In this document: in pieces, positions 60,115 through 64,000 of the stretch
How positions within the stretch are numbered: the stretch's first letter is position 1
Layout: the number at the start of each line of letters is the position of its first letter
NCBI GenBank assembly: GCA_944474755.1
Contig: OX104122.1
Span: 27,431,956-27,495,955 of the forward strand
DNA: 64,000 nucleotides
Direction of reading: 5' to 3'
DNA from: Limnoperna fortunei
Lineage: Eukaryota > Mollusca > Bivalvia > Mytilida > Modiolidae
Notes under the pieces: generated by a model
What the model saw: only the letters and a program-made list of their open reading frames with translations
The model's database searches: none
What the model was told of the DNA's origin: nothing
Translations under genes and position numbers: made by a program

Positions 60115-62167
60115 ATTCCCATACATATGTCTCGCCTCCAGCGACTTTCGTCGCAGGCGAGACAAAAATACAAGACTTTATTTTTTATTATTATTTATAT
60201 ACCTTCTTATGCTTAATCTCTGTTTCATTGACAACGGAGTTTCCTTAAGGTTGTCCAGTACTCTGTCCCGGAACACAGATCTTTCCAAAGTTGTAAGCAG
60301 TGACTGGGCAGCATTAAAATCATTTTCAGCATCAAACCTGGAGATTACGTTAGGTATGATATTAAGAGCGAGAGCGAGTGTTGTTATGACCGATATTGTA
60401 CTTCTTAGTTTAACAATACACAGATGCTGTTAAGGTACACAAAAATGCTGAAAAACGTGTACTCAATTTAGACAATAATAATTGTTAAAATAATTGGACT
60501 GTTTTATAATTTATGGAATGTTTTTCATATTTTATCCAATTAAGCTTATGGTACCCATTTACATATGATGTATTTATTATTGACAAAATTTTATAGTATT
60601 CACGAGCCGTAAGTTAGTTACTATTGATAACTTGTCTTTAACAGAGGTTACGGGCCATGAGTCTCAATGCGAGCTTGACAGCAACCTTAACTGGCAAGGA
60701 CTGCAAGTTTTTCTACCAAAGTTCGGGGTTTTCACCATGAACTTTAGCTTACTCCACTTATAAAAAAATGGACGCCATGATACAGCCAAAAACGACAGAA
60801 AATGGCGTCAAACACCAACCAGCAAACAGGATGTAATCTATTTTCCTCGTCATTTGAGTTGTTTTCTGACAATCATGTCACGAGTAAACAACAATTTATT
60901 ATTTGTTTCATTTTTTCTGTAAAAGATATTTAGCTGAATTGGCTACTTTGATGAATTGAAGTCAAACAATCATAAATAAAAATCCAAGATGCAAATATAT
61001 CAATGACAAATATTTGCGTGCTTTCTGGTAAAAAATCTTATTAAAATACATGTGATTACCGACTAGTCTTTATTCTAAAAACGGTGGTAGTGAAAAAATT
61101 GGAACCATTAGAGCTAACACAGCTAACGCAATATAATAATGTAATAACCAGCAACCTGTACATCTGGGCATCAACACATCAATCAACTTAAATCGACTTA
61201 TTCTTAAACTTGAAACTTCTTAACTAAGTACAATTAATTACAGTTTTGCTTTTAGTCTCCATTTTTCTGGAAAAACAAGGTTATGTCACACAAGAAAAAT
61301 TTAAATATACGTGTGTAAAAGGACTTGTTTTCATCACATTGGTATTATTCTCTTACCCGTCATTTGTGAACGCATATTTCATTCGCTGCAACACTTCTTC
61401 TGGCGTCACATGACTATGTGCAGGACTTCGAAAATCAAACGTTGCTAAAATCATAAAAATGTACGGCGACATAGATGATTAAGCACATTGAATAATAAAC
61501 ATATTCTGATTTGCTAACAAACTAGGGGCTTCGGTGGTCGAGTGGTTAAGATAGTTCGTCTTCTATTGATCACGTGGTCTGTCAACGCTGATGTTGAGTC
61601 TTACAGCGGTTAGGGTGTAATCGACTGCAAATATAATTTACAAGCATTGCCATTCTTTGAATCGAACGTCGTGGGTTTTCTGCGGCTTCCTCATAATTCC
61701 TAATAAAAACTGATATAGATGAAACATTTCTGAAAGTAAAGTTACTCATCATTCAAACAACAAACTACCAAAAAACTACCAAACATAATCGGTCTAGATC
61801 TATGCTGTGACAAAAAAAAGTTACTTACTTTATTCCAAAATAGATATACAAAACCCGAGTTAACTTGAAAGTTTAGCTGCTATCTACCTGTATAGTTCAC
61901 AATAATTTGTCGAGAAAAATATTCAAAAACATCTTGTAAGGTTTGGAAGGATCTCGCAAAGAATTTAAAAAACCCATTATTGGCATAGGAGTATCACTAT
62001 GAAACGTTATACTCATATATACCTCATTAAAAAGACTTACCGGCCTCGCTATGATGTGAATTACTGTCAAGGTTTGTGTAAGATGTCCTGACGCCTGTGT
62101 CGTCAAGCAGTGACGTCTCCTCCTCTGACCTTGGTGACAGACGAATCGACATGTCCTTGAACGACAT
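44384..62167 (-). CDS. TMC: Transmembrane channel-like (TMC) protein gene, 18 exons, complete frame
   Basis: Spliced minus-strand gene: 18 exons, 1986 coding bases, 661 codons plus TGA, all phases consistent. It belongs to the TMC family, multi-pass membrane proteins related to anoctamins; some members are parts of mechanotransduction channels. Landmarks are FGSNVASYFKFLRTLL (about 155-170), WD followed by a charged stretch (residues 255-281), VPVIFEVIVRLEGWSPRTALK (360-375), CWENHVGEE (421-429), the long block GLIWLGLYFSPLI (477-489) to FRASRSGNFYLF, and PSADCGPFR (559-567). About nine or ten hydrophobic segments are visible. The N-terminus (first 150 residues) is cytosolic, Ser/Glu-rich and without a signal peptide. 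Which vertebrate TMC it matches best cannot be decided here; the shortness and PSADCGPFR suggest the TMC5/7 side rather than TMC1/2, at low confidence. Confidence 0.93.
44619..44697 (-). CDS. TMC: TMC gene exon 17
   Basis: Acceptor TTATTTCAG, donor TTT|GTGAGT; enters in phase 2 and leaves in phase 0. Encodes the end of the last helix and LYYRTKSSSYADLIKELRNQ. If the donor were skipped, a stop would follow after three codons (VSN), so a slightly shorter isoform is conceivable. Confidence 0.88.
45956..46111 (-). CDS. TMC: TMC gene exon 16 (PSADCGPFR)
   Basis: Acceptor TTTATAACAG, donor TTGTT|GTAAGT, phase 2 on both sides. It encodes ITPSADCGPFRRMCKSYDVI, the conserved CGPF motif in the last outer loop, and then the final helix (PAVIVPVIILLL). 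Confidence 0.95.
46748..47022 (-). CDS. TMC: TMC gene exon 15 (core TMC domain)
   Basis: The largest exon. Acceptor CGTTACAG, donor AGA|GTAAGT; enters in phase 0 and leaves in phase 2. It encodes LELSEFAITSHVLDLIYGQG, then LIWLGLYFSPLI and two or three helices around KLFIVFYFRLF and FRASRSGNFYLFILLMTWF. This is the most conserved block of the family. Confidence 0.97.
47505..47660 (-). CDS. TMC: TMC gene exon 14 (CWENHVGEE signature)
   Basis: Acceptor ATATTTAG, donor AAG|GTAAGT, phase 0 on both sides. It contains C-W-E-x3-V-G-x-E, the defining TMC signature, then a long helix through VFVDLGLCIAVGIFVDF and a Cys-rich end (CNVCCIK). Confidence 0.97.
48085..48250 (+). repeat. Copy of the 10185-10495 repeat family
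   Basis: GGAACAGGAGTTGCTTACCC, then CCCGGTTTTACTGGGGTTCG and TGTTACTCGGCTTTTGGTTT. Lies in a TMC intron. Confidence 0.75.
48355..48540. mobile_element. Palindromic element in a TMC intron
   Basis: The arms ACAGCATTACAG..TTATCAATTAATAA..CCTTTCT and AGAAAGG..TTATTAATTGATAATAAT..GCTGT face each other around a central palindrome ATATCGACCGAGGTCGATAT. Confidence 0.8.
48887..48980 (-). CDS. TMC: TMC gene exon 13 (membrane segment)
   Basis: Acceptor AATTTCAG, donor AAG|GTATAT; enters in phase 2 and leaves in phase 0. It encodes TVFYFASLVVFDISLYNVAS and a loop with two Cys (ECSNSSCQNK) and an NSS sequon. Confidence 0.9.
49414..49523 (-). CDS. TMC: TMC gene exon 12 (VPVIFEVIVRLEGWSPRTALK)
   Basis: Acceptor TTATTTCAG, donor AAG|GTACGT; enters in phase 0 and leaves in phase 2. 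It encodes a helix running into FEVIVRLEGWSPRTALKFTM, the region where TMC proteins carry the conserved (E/W)-x-(W/Y)-x-P-R-x-x-(L/I) motif. Confidence 0.95.
50598..50748 (-). CDS. TMC: TMC gene exon 11 (third membrane segment)
   Basis: Acceptor TTTAACAG, donor CAG|GTATCT; enters in phase 2 and leaves in phase 0. It encodes LLSYLGRFISNVIVLALLGG, a helix continuing to YLIYYIA, and then the extracellular-type loop ELPDDTSPEFKDFFGRYQ. Confidence 0.94.
51521..52030. repeat. 167-bp tandem repeat, three units
   Basis: AAG(T/C)CGGTAAACAGGAA starts at 51521, 51688 and 51855, exactly 167 apart. Units share ATATGCGACAGACCTGAAAT and GAGAAAACTTTTACGAAAAT. The last unit ends in GGACGAAAGGACAGACGGAC, a motif of many molluscan repeats. 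Confidence 0.95.
52265..52415. mobile_element. Hairpin element with about 39-bp inverted repeats
   Basis: ACAATTAATGACTTTGATAT..GGTCGCTATCAGGATTT faces AAATCCTGATAGCGACC..ATATCAAAGTCGGTAATTGT. A third degenerate half lies at 52200-52245. Confidence 0.85.
52690..52790. repeat. Imperfect inverted repeat
   Basis: AAAAACAGGCTAAAACTTG and GGATTCC on the left face GGAATCCAAGTTTAAGCCTG on the right. Small hairpin remnant. Confidence 0.65.
53038..53075 (-). CDS. TMC: TMC gene exon 10 (38-bp microexon)
   Basis: Encodes IEKDMLKNRMTYM. A pyrimidine-rich stretch ending CGGAG precedes it, and the donor is TAT AT|GTAGAG. It is required: exon 9 ends in phase 0 and exon 11 starts in phase 2, and this exon converts between them while giving the expected charged linker before the next helix. 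Confidence 0.78.
53515..53662 (-). CDS. TMC: TMC gene exon 9 (cytosolic WD segment)
   Basis: Acceptor TTTGTGTAG, donor AAG|GTAAGA; enters in phase 2 and leaves in phase 0. It encodes a charged loop with FAIRALCSWDHTIYSKDGAK and HRKALCTELK, matching the S-x3-F-x-x-WD-x-x-I pattern of TMC proteins. Confidence 0.92.
53947..54032 (-). CDS. TMC: TMC gene exon 8 (second membrane segment)
   Basis: Encodes INGVYDQP and then LAYILTWGGVSLFYLIFIAVA, a membrane helix. The donor AGC|GTAAGT is good. The acceptor ATAAAAAG is poor in pyrimidines, but it is the only one that keeps phase 0 without a stop. Confidence 0.85.
54472..54630 (-). repeat. SINE copy, head truncated, beside TMC exon 7
   Basis: (TTTG)n at the left, then GAATGGTGTTTTAACGCCAC to CTGCGGTAGGAAAACTGGCA. 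In the gene's own orientation it lies just after the donor of exon 7. Confidence 0.92.
54651..54695 (-). CDS. TMC: TMC gene exon 7 (45-bp small exon)
   Basis: Acceptor TTATTTCAG, donor TTT|GTAAGT, phase 0 on both sides. Encodes AIEGPEDFNATSQQF, the loop after the first helix, with an NAT sequon. It lies 23 bases from a SINE copy. Confidence 0.85.
54955..55145 (-). repeat. Inverted copy of the 10185-10495 repeat family
   Basis: GAGAGTAACCCGAACCCAAT and AAAACCATGGGTGCACTCAG read, inverted, as the family's GGGTTACTC part; AAAACCGACCGAACAACAAG is its inverted tail. Confidence 0.85.
55202..55314. mobile_element. Hairpin MITE (same family as 26631-26788)
   Basis: GGAATATTTCAAATTTCTGA..CAGGTTATAC faces GTATAACCTG..TCAGAAATTTGAAGTATTCC, with a short loop of about 45 bp. 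Confidence 0.88.
55565..55720 (+). repeat. Degraded copy of the 10185-10495 repeat family
   Basis: AATAAGTAACTTGACTAATG, GACACTGCTTACTCGTCCG and a tail with GTGTTTGAGTGTCTTGAC. Lies just upstream (plus sense) of TMC exon 6. Confidence 0.65.
55750..55856 (-). CDS. TMC: TMC gene exon 6 (FGSNVASYFKFLR, first membrane segment)
   Basis: Acceptor ATTTAAG, donor CAG|GTAAAA; enters in phase 1 and leaves in phase 0. It carries the hallmark FGSNVASYFKFLRTLLFLN and the first transmembrane helix, ending VCFTSVPQ. Confidence 0.95.
56277..56332 (-). CDS. TMC: TMC gene exon 5
   Basis: Acceptor AATAACAG, donor CAG|GTTTGG; enters in phase 2 and leaves in phase 1. It encodes FTLVPFHLWDGTISRLSG, the stretch just before the FGS-x-V-x-SYF signature. 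Confidence 0.85.
56945..57090. repeat. GC-rich repeat end with CCTGGGGGCTTCACC
   Basis: A sharply GC-rich block in AT-rich surroundings: GGGGGCTTCACCTCCCTGGT, CCAGGGCTCAGCCCTGG palindrome, GGGGACCTAAGGCGG. It has the look of the terminal part of a mobile element. Confidence 0.6.
57187..57270 (+). repeat. SINE tail fragment abutting TMC exon 4
   Basis: GATACTCCGGCCTTTTTCCT, ACTAGACGCTTACGATAACG and AATGCTGAAAGTGATACAAC: the last third of the SINE, ending exactly at the exon-intron junction of the minus-strand TMC exon 4. Confidence 0.75.
57271..57321 (-). CDS. TMC: TMC gene exon 4 (51-bp small exon)
   Basis: Encodes SHIQEDDVSKTWKKRLLR between exons 3 and 5 in phase 2 on both sides. The acceptor TACTAAG is acceptable. 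The donor AAG|GTTGTA is weak, and its intronic bases belong to a SINE fragment that abuts the exon. The exon is supported by phase and by a basic W-containing linker expected at this place in TMC proteins, but it is the least secure exon of the gene. Confidence 0.65.
58002..58274 (-). mobile_element. MITE-like element, copy B (inverse of 18033-18304)
   Basis: Reads, inverted, as the element at 18033: TATTTACGTTTTTTGAAACG, CGTCACAGTGTTTACTTAAC, CATCTCACGCTAGTAGAGTG. About 90 percent similar by eye over the full length. A 71-codon frame at 58192-58407 runs through it and is not a gene. Confidence 0.9.
58500..58745 (+). repeat. Copy of the 10185-10495 repeat family
   Basis: GATAATGAGTAACTCGACAG, AATTAGAGGCAGACACTGCG and GGGTTACTCACTTTCTGTTT in the same order and spacing as at 10185. 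Confidence 0.88.
58997..59975. repeat. 146-bp tandem array, about 6.7 units
   Basis: CCAAATATTGTCATCC recurs at 59141, 59287, 59433, 59579, 59725 and 59871, exactly 146 bp apart. Units are nearly identical (AACTTTAACGTAGTCGCTGG, AGGTCAAGGTCAGGTGACAC). Lies in the TMC intron between exons 3 and 4. Confidence 0.97.
60078..60174. repeat. (CCG)n microsatellite and TCGCCTCCAGCGA hairpin
   Basis: Eleven or so CGC triplets, then GTCTCGCCTCCAGCGACTTT with the inverse GTCGCAGGCGAGAC. The microsatellite creates poly-Ala, poly-Arg and poly-Pro frames that are not genes. It ends about 30 bases from TMC exon 3. Confidence 0.9.
60203..60337 (-). CDS. TMC: TMC gene exon 3
   Basis: Acceptor ATCTCCAG, donor AAG|GTATAT, phase 2 on both sides. 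It encodes an amphipathic region ending LKETPLSMKQRLSIRR, resembling the P-(L/M)-S/T-M-x-x-(K/R) motif before the first membrane segment of TMC proteins. Confidence 0.85.
60640..60835 (+). repeat. SINE copy, diverged
   Basis: GAGCTTGACAGCAACCTTAA, CTACCAAAGTTCGGGGTTTT, GGACGCCATGATACAGCC, and AATGGCGTCAAACACCAACC. Confidence 0.8.
61357..61444 (-). CDS. TMC: TMC gene exon 2
   Basis: Acceptor ATTTTAG, donor CGG|GTAAGA; enters in phase 1 and leaves in phase 2. Hydrophilic N-terminal segment (PAHSHVTPEEVLQRMKYAF). Confidence 0.82.
61525..61775 (+). repeat. SINE with well-kept tRNA-like head
   Basis: GGGGCTTCGGTGGTCGAGTG, GTTAAGATAGTTCGTCTTCT, GATCACGTGGTCTGTCAACG head, degraded core, AATAAAAACTGATATAG, and CATTCAAACAACAAAC. 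Confidence 0.88.
62041..62167 (-). CDS. TMC: TMC gene exon 1 (start codon)
   Basis: ATG at 62167-62165, preceded by CCACA. It encodes MSFKDMSIRLSPRSEEETSL and a hydrophilic stretch; donor GCCG|GTAAGT, phase 1. The frame stays open a little upstream, so a more distant start is possible. This ATG is chosen because the total length closes in frame and the context is good. Confidence 0.8.
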
Positions 62168-62485
62168 TGTGGCAGTTGGTTGAACTTCAAAATCTCTTAG
62201 TACTTAAAAATGAAACTAATATATATGTCAAAACGTTCTTTTGAGACATGTTTGTGACTGTGTCATTTTTTCGTGTCAAATGCTTGGCGGAATTTGGTTT
62301 TTGAGTAGTGTGTTGTCGCATTTTGGTGGTACTATATTTTCTGCATCATACTCATATGTATGCATGGTGGTATAACATTGTTTGTGTAATGTTTGGCGAT
62401 GCGGCATTTTCTGAGTCACGTCATGTGTAGTAGTGACGGTGTAACATTTTCTGTGTCAAATGCTTTTGTCTGTTTGCTTCTGAGG

Positions 62486-62715
62486 GTTTAACGCATTTTT
62501 CATTTATATCCTGGGGTCTAGTTTTTATTGGGGGAGAGCTTGAGTACCCGATGATAAGCTCGACCTTCTGTAGGAAAAATAATCATCCTTATCAAGTAAA
62601 ATTGAAGTTGAACACAACCTGCCCGCAGTCAGACGCGAACACGCAACCTCAGTGTTGACAGGCACGCGATCAACTACCTTTTTTCTTAACCACTGGACCG
62701 CCACCGAGACCCCTC
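62486..62715 (-). repeat. SINE copy with head, diverged core
   Basis: Minus strand: GGGGTCTCGGTGGCGGTCCA head, TCAACACTGAGGTTGCGTGT, CAATAAAAACTAGACCCC. Lies upstream of the TMC start. Confidence 0.85.
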
Positions 62716-63154
62716 TGTATCATGTGTATTTGTGTTATTATTATTATTTTTGGTTACATTTGCTGAATTAGCTTTGTTTTAGCGTTTTTTAACTTGACGG
62801 ACATATGTGACTTAAAGTTTACCGATATAAAGTGTCATTATTTCCATTACTAATTAAATAACTATTGTTTTTCAATTAAATTGGATTTATTTTACATGCA
62901 CCTTTTAAGCTAACATTATCATGTTTACAGCATTACAGGTTTTAGATGTGTTTAGCAGAATTACTAATGTTCCATTAGCAACCATGGTATGTTGCCAGTG
63001 GCAAACTCATCCATTTTTGCCGTAAATATATAGAAATATAAATGGATGTCACGTTCATAGCTATCTTTTCCTCTCTAATGTCTCACTGTTTTCACGCAAG
63101 TGTTGTAATGCCTATACAGGATATACAATAAATTAAGATTGAATGATTGATTGG

Positions 63155-63400
63155 TTAATTGATGGTGTTTAACGCCACTTTCAGCAATTTTTCAGCTATA
63201 TCATGGCGTTTTTATTGGGGACGAAGCCGGAGTACCTGGAGAAAACCCCCGACCTGAAGTAGGAAAACTAGCAATCCTTGTCAATTAAGATTGGAGTCGA
63301 GTACAGCCTGCCTGCAGTGAGAATCGAACCCGCAAATCTCAGTGTTGGCAGACCACGTGATCAATAGTAAACGAACTACCTTGACCACTCGGCCACTGTG
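63155..63400 (-). repeat. SINE, near full length
   Basis: Inverted: TGGTGTTTAACGCCACTTTC at the left end to GAGAATCGAACCCGCAAATC (box B) and CTACCTTGACCACTCGGCCA (box A) at the right. Confidence 0.92.
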
Positions 63401-63469
63401 TAATATGTGTAATAATATAACATTTACGCCTGGAAATACATGTTTATTAACTGTCAAATATATTCTTAC

Positions 63470-63547
63470 CTGGAGAGGAAATATCTTATACAAAACTTCC
63501 TTGGTTGTAATGTGATTGAAGTAGGTACGCAGTGACATAACGGACAT
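63470..63547 (-). other. Possible 5' exon of the TMC gene
   Basis: On the minus strand an ATG-initiated frame of 26 codons ends in CTCCAG|GTAAGA, a near-perfect donor, 1.3 kb upstream of the coding start. It ends in phase 0 and does not join exon 1 in the coding frame, so if used it would be a 5' UTR exon with an upstream ATG. The evidence is the donor only. Confidence 0.25.
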
Positions 63548-64000
63548 TTTTATTATTTGTGTATTTGTATACGGGTTATCTTATTCATGTGATTGATCTG
63601 TAAACAAGATTATTTATCATAACTCAAATCATTGCATTGTATCACACATGGGGTTATAACTAATTTTGGGTACGGTTCACTGAACTATTGCGCGATAATA
63701 TAGTTCGATGTTTGCATTTACCTAAGTAAGTAATTTCTATCTGTAATATTGTTTTGATTATTTTTCAGGTGAAAAACAGTATGTTTTGTATTGCGAAATG
63801 TAATAATTTTGTTCTTAGCATTTGAAGAAAAGTATAATTCTGTTCAATATATTCTTACGCGATCAGGCTGGCTAGGTGAATGATCATTTTAATGCACATT
63901 CAATCTGCTTTCATCTGAATTGTTAATTATATAATTAACGCATAATAAGTATGTCCAGCAATAATGATCTTCTTGCTACTGTTTTTAATGGTTAATTAAA

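Noticed and set aside
60065..60433. 122-codon frame with a poly-Ala run (and poly-Arg, poly-Pro frames beside it)
   Set aside because: Created by the (CCG)n microsatellite and running antisense through TMC exon 3.

Overview
This is animal nuclear DNA. It is AT-rich, has split genes with GT-AG introns, and more than half is intergenic or intronic sequence packed with repeats. Several interspersed repeats resemble ones I associate with bivalve genomes, above all mytilid mussels: a tRNA-headed SINE ending in (CAAA)n, a GGGACCGGTCAATATT-bordered DNA element, a 146-bp tandem repeat containing CACTGGACC/GCTGGACC, and a repeat with the motif GGTTCGGGTTACTCACTTTCTG. A bivalve is therefore the best guess, but it is inferred from repeats and gene content and was not tested by search.

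Two protein-coding genes can be assembled exon by exon, and they converge tail to tail. Gene 1 (+ strand, 20386-43352) encodes a DUR3-type urea/sodium:solute symporter. I assembled twelve exons giving 728 codons plus a stop, with every splice phase consistent. The first roughly 50 residues were not found and must lie in an unrecognised upstream exon. The protein carries a cysteine-rich cytosolic insertion, encoded by two exons that sit after a 10.8-kb repeat-filled intron. Gene 2 (- strand, 62167 down to 44384) encodes a transmembrane channel-like (TMC) protein. Eighteen exons give a complete frame of 661 codons plus stop, including the TMC signatures CWE-x3-VG-x-E and PSADCGPFR. The two stop codons are about 1.03 kb apart, with one SINE between them.

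Layout: 1-10180 has no gene I can support and little recognisable structure. From 10185 to 15280 lies a nest of DNA transposon remnants, hairpins and a diverged tandem duplication carrying tRNA-like sequences, bracketed by TTAA-flanked inverted termini. From 15280 to 20385 there is no gene, only degraded repeats and a MITE. From 20386 to 43352 is the DUR3 gene, whose introns hold a perfect 67-bp inverted-repeat MITE, a tRNA-like element, a 32-bp minisatellite, a 2-kb minisatellite with higher-order periodicity, and many SINE pieces. From 44384 to 62167 is the TMC gene, with SINEs, hairpin elements, a 167-bp tandem repeat and a 146-bp tandem array in its introns. From 62168 to 64000 there are two more SINE copies and a possible 5' exon.

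The two genes have no obvious functional link. One is a plasma-membrane solute transporter and the other a multi-pass channel-family protein. No prokaryote-style system, CRISPR array, rRNA or convincing functional tRNA was seen. The most interesting points are the cysteine-rich insert in the transporter, two places where splicing is ambiguous or borders a repeat, and the structured repeat families.
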